Shown here: piece after piece, positions 15,955 through 25,359 of the stretch
How positions within the stretch are numbered: position 1 is the stretch's first letter
How the letters are laid out: each line of letters begins with the position of its first letter
Assembly: GCA_002435955.1 (NCBI GenBank)
Contig: DIWZ01000031.1
Span: 22,024 to 68,727 of the forward strand
DNA from: Pelobacter sp. UBA6093
GTDB taxonomy: Bacteria; Desulfobacterota; Desulfuromonadia; Desulfuromonadales; Syntrophotaleaceae
Reading direction: 5' to 3'
DNA: 46,704 nucleotides
Position numbers and translations under genes: made by a program
The notes under the pieces: generated by a model
Told to the model about the DNA's origin: nothing
Seen by the model: only the letters and a program-made list of their open reading frames with translations
Database searches by the model: none

Positions 15955-16132
15955 TTTTCATCCGGAAACGGCTCTTTTCCCCAATCTCGGCGTCAATCCG
16001 CACGCTTGCGTGTGCGGCGTAGACATCTACGCCTCCGTGCAAGCGCCTGACTTCCTGGAACTTCGGGGAAATTGCTCGTTTCCCGCATGAAAACAGCATC
16101 GTGTCCACCTGGCGTTTCAGGATGAATACGAA
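15954..16132. repeat. Large composite copy of repeat A downstream of rpsT
   Basis: The outer arms GTTTTCATCCGGAAACGGC...TTTTCCCC and GGGGAAATTGCTCGTTTCCC-GCATGAAAAC enclose about 90 bp. That interior has its own hairpins (CCGCAC/GTGCGG and GGCGTAGA/TCTACGCC). The tail GTGTCCACCTGGCG parallels the copy at 5,628. The whole 180-bp unit looks like a full-length or nested version of the repeat. Confidence 0.75.
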
Positions 16133-16146
16133 CCAAACGCACTGAA

Positions 16147-16178
16147 AAAGAAGGGGCCTGAAAGGCCCCTTCTTTTTT
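16147..16178. terminator. Bidirectional intrinsic terminator between rpsT and holA
   Basis: A 12-bp stem AAGAAGGGGCCT / AGGCCCCTTCTT with loop GAA and T-runs on both strands. It serves convergent rpsT (+) and holA (-), overlapping the holA stop. Confidence 0.92.
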
Positions 16179-17181
16179 ACCTGTCGTGCTGCCCGCCCGC
16201 CAAGCGCAACAGCAGAGATTCGAGCACCGCATCCGGAGACGACCCGCTGGATTTCAAAGCGAGGTCGGCATCCAGCAACGATTCAAAAATTCCCCGAAAC
16301 CCATCCGTCGGAAAATGGTGCGCCTGCACAAGCAGACCACTGAGGAAATAAGGGTTAATGCCGATACGGCGCGCCATATCCTTTTCCGGGACGCGCTGAC
16401 GCAGCAACTCGTGAGCCTTCCACAGCTGACGGAAATGCCGGGTTATCATAGCCAGAATCAGCAATGGCGCCACCCCCTCGGCCAGCAGACGGCGCAAAAG
16501 CCTTATCGCTTCGGCAACATCCTTCCGTCCCAATGCGTCACTCAATTCAAAGACACTATCGACCCGACTGTCCGTTACCACAGCCAGAATATCAGCCGGT
16601 TCCGCAACCCTGCGTTCGCCAAGATAATTGCGTAATTTGCATAACTCGCCGTGGATTTCCTGAAGATGGGAGCCGACACGTTTGCAAAAAAGTGCCAGGG
16701 CGTCCTCGGTAAAGGAAATTCCGGCATCCCCCGCCTGCTCTTTCACGAAGGTCGGGATCTGGTTATCATAAAGTTTTTTGAACTCGACCAGCGCACCGAC
16801 GGTTTTAAAAACCTGATAAAATTTGCGCCGCCCGTCGATTTTATCGGCGGTAAACACCAATAGCGTTTCAGGGACGGGATCATTCAGATAAGAAAGAAAC
16901 TGATCGAGTTCCGTTGCCGGCAGATTCTGGGCATCGCGTACCACCACCAGCCGAACCGGACTGAATGCCGGCAAGGTACGTGCTGTGTCCAATACGCTTA
17001 CAGCACGACAATCCTTGCCATGGAAAACCTGCAAATTAAAATCGCGGGCCTCTACAGGTACTGTTTGATCGACGATCTCGCGCAGAGCACGCTCGATGAA
17101 AAAAGATTCCTCGCCGTACAGAAACAACAGGGCCGGAAGATTTCTCTCCCGCAACCGTTTTTTCAATTCCCCAGGCGTCAC
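16177..17181 (-). CDS. holA: DNA polymerase III delta subunit
   Basis: Clamp-loader delta subunit that opens the sliding clamp; 334 residues from the GTG at 17,181. The family pattern is LLFLYGEESFFIERALREI at the N terminus, an AAA+-like fold without a Walker A ATP site, then GSHLQEIHGELCKLRNYL, SVFELSDALGRKD and FRQLWKAHELLRQ. A TTG at 17,208 overlapping the lptE stop is the alternative and would add nine residues. It ends the leuS-lptE-holA operon. Confidence 0.92.
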   Translation of the reverse strand: MTPGELKKRLRERNLPALLFLYGEESFFIERALREIVDQTVPVEARDFNLQVFHGKDCRAVSVLDTARTLPAFSPVRLVVVRDAQNLPATELDQFLSYLNDPVPETLLVFTADKIDGRRKFYQVFKTVGALVEFKKLYDNQIPTFVKEQAGDAGISFTEDALALFCKRVGSHLQEIHGELCKLRNYLGERRVAEPADILAVVTDSRVDSVFELSDALGRKDVAEAIRLLRRLLAEGVAPLLILAMITRHFRQLWKAHELLRQRVPEKDMARRIGINPYFLSGLLVQAHHFPTDGFRGIFESLLDADLALKSSGSSPDAVLESLLLRLAGGQHDR

Positions 17182-17204
17182 ATCCCCACCCTTTCGCGAA
17201 CGAT

Positions 17205-17717
17205 TCAAAAGTCGTCCACCATGCGGGAATAGATCTCATCGGCCAAACGCAGGGCGATTTCTTCGATGGCAGCTTGTTCCCGATCATTTTCCAGGGCCTT
17301 GTCGGCATTGGCGACATAATCCTCCATCCAGCTCGACCGGCCTTTCCAGAGGACCTGTGCGTTATCGGCATGCCGTAATGCGACCTCCACCGTCATGTGC
17401 GACCGGTATTCGGCAATACGGTCGCTCCCGTCGTAGGACATGGCACCGTTCGAATATTGCACAATGGTCCCCGTCAACAGAGCATCGGCCCTATCCGGGG
17501 TATCCACCAGTTCAACCCCGGGGCTGCGTATCAGACGGTCAAGCAAGGCATTCGTCACCGCATTTTCCAAAAACGGTTCCAGGGTGGCATTCTGCAAGAT
17601 GGCGACATGCACATAGCGAACCCCGCCGGGCAGGGTATCCCCCCTGCCCTGCAAATGATAACCGCAACCGAAAAGGCTCAGTATCAACAGCAGAACCACC
17701 AGAGTGCGCGCTATCAT
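17205..17717 (-). CDS. lptE: LPS-assembly lipoprotein LptE
   Basis: Outer-membrane lipoprotein that plugs LptD in lipopolysaccharide export, 170 residues. It has a signal peptide with lipobox LSLFGC and the LptE N-terminal pattern GYHLQGRGDTLPGGVRYVHV. Its start overlaps the leuS stop (ATGA), and holA follows. The leuS-lptE-holA order is widely conserved and supports the call. Confidence 0.9.
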   Translation of the reverse strand: MIARTLVVLLLILSLFGCGYHLQGRGDTLPGGVRYVHVAILQNATLEPFLENAVTNALLDRLIRSPGVELVDTPDRADALLTGTIVQYSNGAMSYDGSDRIAEYRSHMTVEVALRHADNAQVLWKGRSSWMEDYVANADKALENDREQAAIEEIALRLADEIYSRMVDDF

Positions 17718-20266
17718 GATGCGACGATGCTCACCAGACGGCCGGGAACCACCACTACCTTGCGCACTGTCTTACCCTCCAGAAAGCGAACCACATTGCC
17801 CTCCTCCAACGCTGCCTGCTGCACCGTATCGTCGTCGGCATCGGCCGCCACGATGATCTTTCCGCGTACCTTGCCGTTAACCTGCACCACAATGGTCTTT
17901 TTATCCTCGACCAGCGCGGCCTCGTCCCAGGTTGGCCAACCGGCGGCTTCAATGCCACCCTGGTGGCCGAGGCAGACCCACAACTCTTCGCACATGTGGG
18001 GCACAAACGGCGTCAGCAGCCGCACCAGAGTCTCAAGGGCTTCACGCATGCACCCGGGATGTTCATCGCGTTGCTCGAAACCGTAAATGGCATTGACCAG
18101 CTCCATGACCGAGGCAATGGCGGTATTGAAATGAAAACGGCCATCGATATCCTCGGTGACTTTCTTGATGGTGCGGTGTACCTGCCGCCGCAAATCCCTG
18201 GCAGCACCCTCGGCGGATGTCGGGATCGCCACCCCGGAAATACGCTCCAGATTATCGTACACGGCCCGCCAGACGCGGTTCAGAAAACGATAGCAACCTT
18301 CCACGCCCTGCTCGTTCCACTCGAGATCTTTTTCCGGTGGTGCGGCAAACAAGGAAAAGAGCCGGGCCGTATCCGCTCCGTAGCTTGCAATGAGCTGATC
18401 CGGATCGACTACGTTCTTCTTGGACTTGCTCATCTTTTCGTTGCGGCCGGTTTTGGCAGTTGCCCCGCAGAGAGTACATTTACCAGCTACCACCTGTTCG
18501 GGATACAGCCAGCCGTGCTCCGGACAGGAGGTCGTTTCCATACACACCATGCCCTGGGTGAGCAGGTTTTTAAAGGGTTCGTCCTGCGACACCAGTCCAA
18601 GATCACGCATAACCTTGGTAAAGAATCGCGCATACAAAAGATGCATGACGGCATGCTCGATGCCGCCGATATACTGGTCGACAGGCAACCAGTGATCAAC
18701 GGCGGCACGATCCAAAGGCCCCTGGTCAAACCGCGGGCAGGTATAGCGGGCAAAATACCAGGAACTTTCCACAAAGGTATCGAACGTATCCGTTTCCCGG
18801 CGAGCATCAGCGCCGCAGGTGGGGCAGGACACCTGCAGAAATGCCTGGTGTTTGGCAAGGGGGCTGCCGCCCTCGCCGCTGATTTCCACATCCATGGGCA
18901 GCAGGACCGGCAACTCCTGCTCCGGCACGGCTACAGGTCCGCACTGCGGACAATAAATGACAGGGATAGGCGTACCCCAATAACGCTGGCGGGAAACCCC
19001 CCAGTCACGCAGGCGATAATTAATGGTTTTACTGCCGACACCCTGCTCTTCGAGGTATGCGGCTATTTTATCCTTGGCGGTTTCATTATCCAGGCCGTCA
19101 AAAGGGCCGGAGTTGACAAGCGTGCCGGAGCCGGTCCAGGCCTCGGTCATGCTGGCCGGATCGAGCACCTCTCCTTCGGGCTGAATAACAACAACCTTGG
19201 GGATGCCATATTTGTCCGCAAACTCAAAATCGCGCTGGTCGTGAGTCGGGACCGCCATGACCGCGCCGGTGCCGTAATCCATCAGGACAAAATTGGCCAG
19301 ATAGATGGGGATGCGACGCCCGTTGACGGGGTTAATGCTGTAGGACCCGGTGAACACGCCTTCTTTGACGAAATCGTCGCTGGTGCGTTTAATCTTGTCC
19401 TGCGCACGCACCCGGGCGATGAACGCTTCCACCTCGGCTTTGCAGTCAGCGGATGCCAAACCCGATGCAAGGGGATGCTCAGCCGCAAGACTCATAAAGG
19501 TAGCGCCGTAGAGGGTGTCGGGACGGGTGGTGAAAACCTTGATTTTCACATCCGAATCCACCACCGGAAAATCGATTTCGCAACCGGTCGAACGACCGAT
19601 CCAGTTGCGCTGCATGGTCAGCACCGGCTCAGGCCAACCGGTCAGTTTATAGGTGTCGTCCAACAATTCCTGAGCATAATCGGTGATTTTAAAAAACCAC
19701 TGCTCCAGTTCTTTTTGCTCGACTTCGGTCCCGCAGCGCCAGCAGGCATCGTTCTCCACCTGTTCGTTGGCCAGGACCGTCTGGCACTCGGGACACCAGT
19801 TGACAAAAGAGCTTTTTTTATACGCCAGCCCCTTTTCAAACATTTTAAGAAAGATCAGCTGCTCCCAGCGATAATATTCGGGATGACAGGTCGCCAGTTC
19901 ACGATCCCAATCATAGGAGAATCCCATTTTTTTAATCTGGGCGCGCATGTTGTCGATATTTTCGTACGTCCACTTGCCTGGATGGGTGCCATGCTGAATC
20001 GCCGCATTTTCAGCCGGCATGCCGAAAGCATCCCAACCCATGGGATGCAGCACGTTATATCCCTGCAGACGCTTGAAACGCGCAACCACATCGCCGATGG
20101 AGTAGTTGCGTACGTGGCCCATGTGAATACGCCCGGAAGGATAGGGGAACATCTCCAGAAGATAATACTTTTCTCTGCCGTCCTCCTGCGCTTTGAAGGT
20201 TTTATCCTGCTCCCAACGTGTCTGCCATTTACCTTCAATGCTGCCCGCGTCGTAACGCTCTTCCAT
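17714..20266 (-). CDS. leuS: Leucyl-tRNA synthetase
   Basis: Class Ia synthetase of 850 residues. HIGH motif PYPSGRIHMGHVRNY near residue 37, zinc-type Cys clusters (CPEC...CWRC near residue 160), CP1 editing domain (TRPDTLYGATFM), KMSKS motif EKMSKSKKNVVDP near residue 615, and a C-terminal anticodon/zinc region. The ATG at MEERYD is chosen with GGAGGGC upstream; ten extra residues are open before it. It is preceded by a 239-bp gap with repeat A. Confidence 0.96.
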   Translation of the reverse strand: MEERYDAGSIEGKWQTRWEQDKTFKAQEDGREKYYLLEMFPYPSGRIHMGHVRNYSIGDVVARFKRLQGYNVLHPMGWDAFGMPAENAAIQHGTHPGKWTYENIDNMRAQIKKMGFSYDWDRELATCHPEYYRWEQLIFLKMFEKGLAYKKSSFVNWCPECQTVLANEQVENDACWRCGTEVEQKELEQWFFKITDYAQELLDDTYKLTGWPEPVLTMQRNWIGRSTGCEIDFPVVDSDVKIKVFTTRPDTLYGATFMSLAAEHPLASGLASADCKAEVEAFIARVRAQDKIKRTSDDFVKEGVFTGSYSINPVNGRRIPIYLANFVLMDYGTGAVMAVPTHDQRDFEFADKYGIPKVVVIQPEGEVLDPASMTEAWTGSGTLVNSGPFDGLDNETAKDKIAAYLEEQGVGSKTINYRLRDWGVSRQRYWGTPIPVIYCPQCGPVAVPEQELPVLLPMDVEISGEGGSPLAKHQAFLQVSCPTCGADARRETDTFDTFVESSWYFARYTCPRFDQGPLDRAAVDHWLPVDQYIGGIEHAVMHLLYARFFTKVMRDLGLVSQDEPFKNLLTQGMVCMETTSCPEHGWLYPEQVVAGKCTLCGATAKTGRNEKMSKSKKNVVDPDQLIASYGADTARLFSLFAAPPEKDLEWNEQGVEGCYRFLNRVWRAVYDNLERISGVAIPTSAEGAARDLRRQVHRTIKKVTEDIDGRFHFNTAIASVMELVNAIYGFEQRDEHPGCMREALETLVRLLTPFVPHMCEELWVCLGHQGGIEAAGWPTWDEAALVEDKKTIVVQVNGKVRGKIIVAADADDDTVQQAALEEGNVVRFLEGKTVRKVVVVPGRLVSIVAS

Positions 20267-20305
20267 AAAAGCCCTCCGCATCCACACGGATACCAATATA
20301 AACAG

Positions 20306-20325
20306 GAAAACCGGCCAACGCCGGT
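20306..20325 (-). terminator. Weak terminator-like hairpin after infA
   Basis: On the minus strand ACCGGC-GTTG-GCCGGT followed by TTTTCC, between infA and leuS. The T-run is short, so termination would be partial. Confidence 0.4.
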
Positions 20326-20381
20326 ATCAATGATTCATGGGAATTTACGAAGCCAGCCCGTTCCGAATACAACGAATTAGT

Positions 20382-20430
20382 GTTCATCCGGAAACTATGG
20401 ATGGACACAGGGCCGTTTCCGGATGAAAAC
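20382..20430. repeat. Copy of dispersed repeat A between infA and leuS
   Basis: A clean 49-bp copy: GTTCATCCGGAAAC, a centre containing TATGGATGGACACAGGG, and CCGTTTCCGGATGAAAAC, so the ends are inverted repeats. The bases outside read AACGAATTA on the left (20,371-20,379) and overlap AACGAATTA on the right (20,428-20,436), a possible short target duplication. Confidence 0.8.
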
Positions 20431-20505
20431 GAATTATATTCAGAATAAACTGGCCTCACGCACCACGGAGATTAACTTACTCGAAATTCAATCGTCCTGA
20501 AATCC

Positions 20506-20724
20506 CTATTTTTCACGGTAAGTAATACGCCCCCGGGTCAAATCGTAGGGAGACAGTTCGACGGTAACACGGTCCCCCGGCAAAATACGGATGTAAAACT
20601 TCCTCATTTTACCCGAGATATGGGCCAGAATAGTGTGCCCGTTATCCAGTTTCACACGAAACATGGCATTGGGAAGCGGTTCGATGACCTTCCCTTCAAC
20701 TTCAATGGCTTCTTCTTTTGCCAA
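20506..20724 (-). CDS. infA: Translation initiation factor IF-1 (TTG start)
   Basis: 72-residue S1/OB-fold factor that blocks the ribosomal A site during initiation. The sequence MAKEEAIEVEGKVIEPLPN, with NGHTILAHISGKMRKFYIRI and GDRVTVELSPYDLTRGRI, is full length. The start is TTG at 20,724, five nt after AAGGAGG. It lies between the signalling cluster and leuS. Confidence 0.96.
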   Translation of the reverse strand: MAKEEAIEVEGKVIEPLPNAMFRVKLDNGHTILAHISGKMRKFYIRILPGDRVTVELSPYDLTRGRITYREK

Positions 20725-20790
20725 CGCAACCTCCTTGCGATATTAAATATGCGTTATGAGTAAATAATTCCTGATTGGTAAACCGTCGTA

Positions 20791-20820
20791 ACTTAACATA
20801 ACCGCCCCCGGCATTGTCAA
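20791..20820 (-). promoter_or_regulatory. Probable infA promoter
   Basis: On the minus strand a perfect TTGACA (20,815-20,820) stands about 90 bp upstream of infA. The -10 region is poor (TTAAGT at an 18-nt spacing), so the exact -10 is uncertain. Confidence 0.4.
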
Positions 20821-20865
20821 CCCTTTGGAGTCACGACTGCGGCCGCGTCAATCCGGCTTCAGGAG

Positions 20866-21252
20866 TCAACCAGGGGTCGACAACCCAAGCAGGCGCGAGG
20901 CGATATCGACAACTTTGGCGGCCTGGACCGGTTTTGTAATATATTCGGTAGCACCAAGGGCCATGGCGCGATCACGATCCTCCACGGCGCCTTCGGTGGT
21001 CACCATGACAATGGGAATCTCCCGGGTACGCTGGTCCGCCTGCAACATGCGAACCAACTTCAGACCGTCCAACCCCGGCATATTAACGTCGGAAAAGACC
21101 AGCGACAGGGTTTCATTGGCAATCACCTTCAAAGCCTCGAGGCCATCACTGGCTTCCAGGACTGTTACCCCCGGCACGCGCCGCAACGACATGACCAGCA
21201 ATTGCCGCATAATCGCCGAGTCCTCTACTACCAGGATTTTATAACCAGACAT
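20866..21252 (-). CDS. CheY-like single-domain response regulator
   Basis: 128-residue receiver domain. The acidic pocket is at E10/D11, the phosphoacceptor D55 in FSDVNMPGLDG, T85 in VMVTTEG and K107 in EYITKPV, so all catalytic residues are present. No output domain. It lies 18 bp after the GAF protein gene and is the last gene of the chemosensory-like cluster. It probably takes phosphate from the CheA-type kinase encoded upstream; whether it reaches a flagellar motor or another target cannot be read from the sequence. Confidence 0.9.
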   Translation of the reverse strand: MSGYKILVVEDSAIMRQLLVMSLRRVPGVTVLEASDGLEALKVIANETLSLVFSDVNMPGLDGLKLVRMLQADQRTREIPIVMVTTEGAVEDRDRAMALGATEYITKPVQAAKVVDIASRLLGLSTPG

Positions 21253-21270
21253 TCCTACCTCCTCATGCCT

Positions 21271-22098
21271 TCATTTAGTCAACAGATCCAGAAAGCCCTG
21301 AATGGTGGTAAGTTTCCGTTCTGATTCCGAATAAAGCTTGGAGGCAAAAATAGCCGTGGCGGCATGCCCTGCAAGAAGAGTAAACAACTCATAATCGATA
21401 TCGGCAAAACAGCGCTTTTGTAAAAATAATTTGTACACCGCAAGAACTCCAATCACTCGGTCCTTGATCTTGAGCGGTATGCAAGCCAGCGGAGCGTCAC
21501 AACCTGGACCAGCGCAGTCCAGAGTCGCAGCATAAAAGCTTTCTCCGCTACTGGCAACGGTACCGAGGATCCCGTGCCCCAGGGGATATGCGGGCAATCG
21601 ATCGAGTACCACACCTTCCCCGGCCATGGCCTGCAATGAACCGGTATTTTCATCAAGTAAAAAAAGCGCGAATTCCTCCCCGCCAATAAGATTGATGATA
21701 ATCTCGGAGATGATCTGCAGCACATCGCGAAAATCGAGGGTTGAATGCAGCTGATAGGTGGCGATATAGAGGTTGGCCAGGCTGTTATTCTCTCCCTCGA
21801 TTTCGACGTACCGGTTTGCAAAGTCGATATTTTCGGCTTCCACGCGGGCTATGCGCCGCAGGATTTCCTGCTTTTCCTGTTCAAGATCGGCAACCTGGGA
21901 TTTCAGGGTTTCCACCTCCTGCAGAGCCTGTGCAGCACAGGACGCCAAACGGCCCTGTTCTTCCACCTGCACCAGTTGGAAACGCAGTCTTTCATTTTCC
22001 CGCAACAGCTCCTGAGTAAATTCGGCTCCCTTTTTGAAAACCTGCAAAAACTCATCAGCGCGTTGGGTTAATTTCCCCGGATCCTCTTTTTGACTCAT
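21271..22098 (-). CDS. Coiled-coil plus GAF-domain signalling protein
   Basis: 275-residue cytosolic protein. Residues about 1-110 form a long amphipathic coiled coil rich in Glu/Gln/Leu. Residues about 118-260 form a GAF domain (TLDFRDVLQIISEIIINLIGGEEFALFLLD through VIGVLAVYKLF). No kinase, cyclase or receiver motif. The cysteine pair in DCAGPGCDAPLACIP is a possible ligand/redox site but not a known motif. It lies between two receiver genes; I infer a sensor or scaffold for the CheA-type pathway. Confidence 0.75.
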   Translation of the reverse strand: MSQKEDPGKLTQRADEFLQVFKKGAEFTQELLRENERLRFQLVQVEEQGRLASCAAQALQEVETLKSQVADLEQEKQEILRRIARVEAENIDFANRYVEIEGENNSLANLYIATYQLHSTLDFRDVLQIISEIIINLIGGEEFALFLLDENTGSLQAMAGEGVVLDRLPAYPLGHGILGTVASSGESFYAATLDCAGPGCDAPLACIPLKIKDRVIGVLAVYKLFLQKRCFADIDYELFTLLAGHAATAIFASKLYSESERKLTTIQGFLDLLTK

Positions 22099-22180
22099 CG
22101 TTTCTCCCCGGAACTATCGAGAGTTTCCAACCTTCCGTTCATGCGTAAGCAATGTGAAACAAACTCAATATTGATGACTT

Positions 22181-22282
22181 TGCAAAAACTCATGGAGTGG
22201 CTAAACAAAATTTTCGTCCTGCAAGGCTTGGCGGTTTTCCGGGGACGAAGGCATACGAATGGTTCGTTTCCAATATGAAAAC
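22181..22282. repeat. Repeat B copy 2 with half of repeat A
   Basis: 22,181-22,234 reads TGCAAAAACTCATGGAGTGG then TTTTCGTCCTGCAAGGCTTGG-like text, matching 5,744-5,796. 22,257-22,282 ends TTCGTTTCCAATATGAAAAC, the right arm of repeat A. They sit in the 263-bp gap between the receiver gene and the GAF gene. Confidence 0.7.
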
Positions 22283-22361
22283 AGCTCCGTTACTATCCCA
22301 AGTACCGGATGTGGACCAGAGGGCCGGAAAAATAAACTGACGGGATTGCCCCGAAAACCTG

Positions 22362-22730
22362 TCAGGACAAAAATCGTTGGATGGTTTCGATCACCATGGC
22401 GGATTTGAAAGGCTTGGTAATATACCAGTCCGCGCCGACTTCCTGTCCACGGGAAAAATCCTCCTGACACTTTTTAGCCGTGAGCATGATAACGGGTATA
22501 TGGCTTGTCTCTTTTGCGATTTTAATCCGTCTGCATACTTCGAAACCATCAATCTCGGGCAGCATGATATCGAGCAGAACCAGGTCGGGTTTTTGCAAAG
22601 CAATGGCATCCAGGGCCGCCTGCCCGTTAGGCACTCCCTTGACTTCATATCCCTTGGAAGTCAGCAGGATACTCTCCAGACGAAGAAGGCTTTCCTCATC
22701 TTCGACAATAAGGATTTTTTTCCTGGACAC
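22362..22730 (-). CDS. Single-domain response regulator
   Basis: 122-residue receiver with E10/D11, phosphoacceptor D54 in VLLDIMLPEIDG, a conserved Thr in VIMLTAK and the Lys in YITKPF. No output domain. It starts 12 bp after the CheA-type kinase gene on the same strand and so is its most direct candidate partner. It resembles PilG/FrzZ-type receivers, but that cannot be settled without a tree. Confidence 0.88.
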   Translation of the reverse strand: MSRKKILIVEDEESLLRLESILLTSKGYEVKGVPNGQAALDAIALQKPDLVLLDIMLPEIDGFEVCRRIKIAKETSHIPVIMLTAKKCQEDFSRGQEVGADWYITKPFKSAMVIETIQRFLS

Positions 22731-22742
22731 GATCCCACTCCT

Positions 22743-25280
22743 TTACAAAGTTACGGAAAAATCAAGCAGTGCTGCAAGATCCAACACCCCTAATTCACGA
22801 CCTTCCCGGTGAGCAATGCGAACCAGAAAGGAACTTCGGCTTTGCGACAATACAAGCTCGTCAGCGGCTTCATCGAGGTTGCTGGCATGAAACAATTGCC
22901 CCAGACGCTCGGCTTCGATGGCCACTGTGCACCCACCATGGTTAACCAGCAATACCGTGCCATGGGAACTTCTCGATGGTTTGGCGATCCCCATACGCGC
23001 TGCAACATCAAGCACAGGGACAATTTGATCTCGCCATAATACTACTCCGCTTATAAAAGACGGAGCACGCGGCACATTAATCCAGTCCGCCCTCTCTATT
23101 ATCTCTACAACCTCCATGATGTCCAGCGCATATTCACCCCCGCAAAGAAAAAAGGAGATGAAATTCCCTTGCGTGCAAACGGCGCGGCCAACTGCCCCAG
23201 GGGAAAAACTTTCTCTCCCTTGCCGGGCGAACGCAATGAATCCGGTCGGCTTTTCGACAGGTACGCGGGCACTAGAGGTTAAATCCGGTCCTGCTTCAGG
23301 AGAGGATTCGGTCAAATGACCACTTTTCCCCTGCAACGGACGCGTGGCCTGACGAATCAGATGAGCCAGATCAAGCAGCAACACCGGCCCGGTACCAACC
23401 ACCTCTGCAACGGCGGAAAATCCTGGAATCTGGCGCAACATCGCGTCAAAGGGACGAATCACCGCTTCGCGACGCCCCTGTAATCCCTCAACGACCAGTC
23501 CGACCTGTCTGACACCCAGGCCTGTAACGACAAGAAAAGGTGAGCCATCATTGCATGCAGTGGTTTCATGCAAATAATTACCCAAATCGAGCAATGGCAG
23601 AGGCGCTTCGCTGTCTGACAGATCCTCGCAAGCGGTTTCGTCATGGCGGGGTTCAAAGGGTTTTATACAACATATACCTTCCAGCGCCATGGCATATGTC
23701 CGGCCGGCAACGGAAACAACCAGTACGGGAATGATGGTTTTATGGACTGGCAGCGTTAAGGTGATACAGGTTCCGGCTCCGGTCCGGCTATCGACTTCGA
23801 CCATGCCGCGAAGGGATTCAAGCTGACATCGCACCACATCCAGGCCAACGCCGCGACCGGAAATTTCCGTAACCTCGGTGCGGGTGGAAAACCTGGGTTG
23901 AACCAGAAGGTCGTAAAGCTGCTCATTCGAGAGGGCTTCACCATCTTTTGCAAATCCGAGCTCCCAGGCCCGGGCCTGCACGCGTTGCAGATCAATGCCA
24001 CGTCCATCGTCGCGGACCTCAATGGCAACCTGCCCGCTACGCTGGCAGGCTTCCAGAACCAGGACGCCTTGTGCTGGTTTACCGCAAGCGACACGCTCAT
24101 CTGGCGTTTCGATGCCATGATCGATGGCATTACGCACCAGGTGCAGCAGCGGCTCATGCAACTGCTCCAGCACCCCACGGTCGAGAGGCGCTTCATCCCC
24201 TTTCATGATCAGTCGCACGCGTTTGCCGGTGGCACGCTCCGCCGCGGTTACAACTCTTGTCATGCGTTGAAACAGGAACCTTACTGGGATCATGCGGGCA
24301 TCGTTAAGCGCTCGCTGCAGCCTTAAAAGACCACGTTCCATTTCCTGAAAGGATCGCTCCAGAATCGTGCTGGATTCAGGCGCCCCTCCCTCTGTTAACT
24401 GCTGAAAGAAACGTTTGAGCTGCCCTTGTCCAAGCACCAGATTTTTGGAAATCTCCAGCAATTCATCCAGGGTTTGGGACTCGACTCGAACCACCTGGGA
24501 AGGTATTGCGGCTGCCGGTTGTGGCTGTGGGACAGACGGTGTATCTATCCGGGGGGTTCTCGGGGCAATCGCACGCAGACGCAAACGATACTCTGCCGGA
24601 AGATGTTCACCCAGGTTCCGGAGCATGGGCCCGCAAAACAGCAAATGGAAATCGATACGATCGCCGTCTTTTACCACTCCGGGGATCGTGGCGAGAAGCT
24701 GGCCATGGATGCGTAGCAATTGTTCTAAATCCGGCAGCGCGGCATGAATGGTGGCCAAAGGCAAACAGCAACCGATCAAAAAGACCTCTTGCCCCATCTT
24801 CAGACAATGCTGCAGTTGGTAAACTTCAAAAGTAGTCAGCGATTTGAAGAGATCGGGATCAAGATTGGCGGGCGGGACCTGGGTTATAGGGGAAGCGGCA
24901 AGAGCATCATCCAGACCGGAGTCCAGGAGTGAAATCATCTGTGCGCAGCGTTTTTCAGCGTCGGGCCGGCGATGCACCAACTCATCCACTAATGTCACCG
25001 ACTCGGCAAGGATTTCCAGCAAAGGTGCGGTCGTCTGCAGCCTCCCCATGCGGATCCTGTCGAGACAAGTTTCCAGCTGATGGGCGAGATTGGTCACTGA
25101 CTGCAGGCCAACCGAGGAGCTCAGCCCCTTCAATGAATGCAGGCTTCGGAAAAGGCTGTTGACAAGATTCGCATCGAAGGTTTCACTGACGAGTTGCTCG
25201 CTCAAACCCTCCAGACCGCAACGTACCGTCTCGAGCAGATCCTCGGCTTCGCTGACAAATTCAAGATCCAACTCGATCAT
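22743..25280 (-). CDS. CheA-type histidine kinase with an additional C-terminal CheW domain
   Basis: 845-residue hybrid sensor kinase. P1/Hpt at residues 1-110 with H48 in RSLHSLKG. A poorly conserved P2-like region at about 150-240. P3 dimerisation at about 265-330 (VESQTLDELLEISKNLVLGQ). P4 ATPase at about 340-515 with N-box LLHLVRNAIDHG near 380, G1 VRDDGRGID and G2 GRGVGLDVV near 473. P5 CheW-like domain at about 515-650, then a proline/serine linker and a second CheW-like domain (FISFFLCGGEYALDIMEVVEII, about 698-840). The second CheW fused in cis is unusual and may replace a free CheW. No MCP, CheR or CheB is adjacent. Confidence 0.88.
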   Translation of the reverse strand: MIELDLEFVSEAEDLLETVRCGLEGLSEQLVSETFDANLVNSLFRSLHSLKGLSSSVGLQSVTNLAHQLETCLDRIRMGRLQTTAPLLEILAESVTLVDELVHRRPDAEKRCAQMISLLDSGLDDALAASPITQVPPANLDPDLFKSLTTFEVYQLQHCLKMGQEVFLIGCCLPLATIHAALPDLEQLLRIHGQLLATIPGVVKDGDRIDFHLLFCGPMLRNLGEHLPAEYRLRLRAIAPRTPRIDTPSVPQPQPAAAIPSQVVRVESQTLDELLEISKNLVLGQGQLKRFFQQLTEGGAPESSTILERSFQEMERGLLRLQRALNDARMIPVRFLFQRMTRVVTAAERATGKRVRLIMKGDEAPLDRGVLEQLHEPLLHLVRNAIDHGIETPDERVACGKPAQGVLVLEACQRSGQVAIEVRDDGRGIDLQRVQARAWELGFAKDGEALSNEQLYDLLVQPRFSTRTEVTEISGRGVGLDVVRCQLESLRGMVEVDSRTGAGTCITLTLPVHKTIIPVLVVSVAGRTYAMALEGICCIKPFEPRHDETACEDLSDSEAPLPLLDLGNYLHETTACNDGSPFLVVTGLGVRQVGLVVEGLQGRREAVIRPFDAMLRQIPGFSAVAEVVGTGPVLLLDLAHLIRQATRPLQGKSGHLTESSPEAGPDLTSSARVPVEKPTGFIAFARQGRESFSPGAVGRAVCTQGNFISFFLCGGEYALDIMEVVEIIERADWINVPRAPSFISGVVLWRDQIVPVLDVAARMGIAKPSRSSHGTVLLVNHGGCTVAIEAERLGQLFHASNLDEAADELVLSQSRSSFLVRIAHREGRELGVLDLAALLDFSVTL

Positions 25281-25359
25281 CCTGAATCCTCTCCGGCTGC
25301 GATATCGGCGCGAAATCCCAGTCGATTGTAGCCGTTAAAGCCGAAAGACACATTAGAAC

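Noticed and set aside
17963..20380. Very long plus-strand open frame (805 codons) opposite leuS
   Set aside because: It is the mirror of the leuS codons; leuS has all synthetase motifs, and no motif is seen on the other strand.
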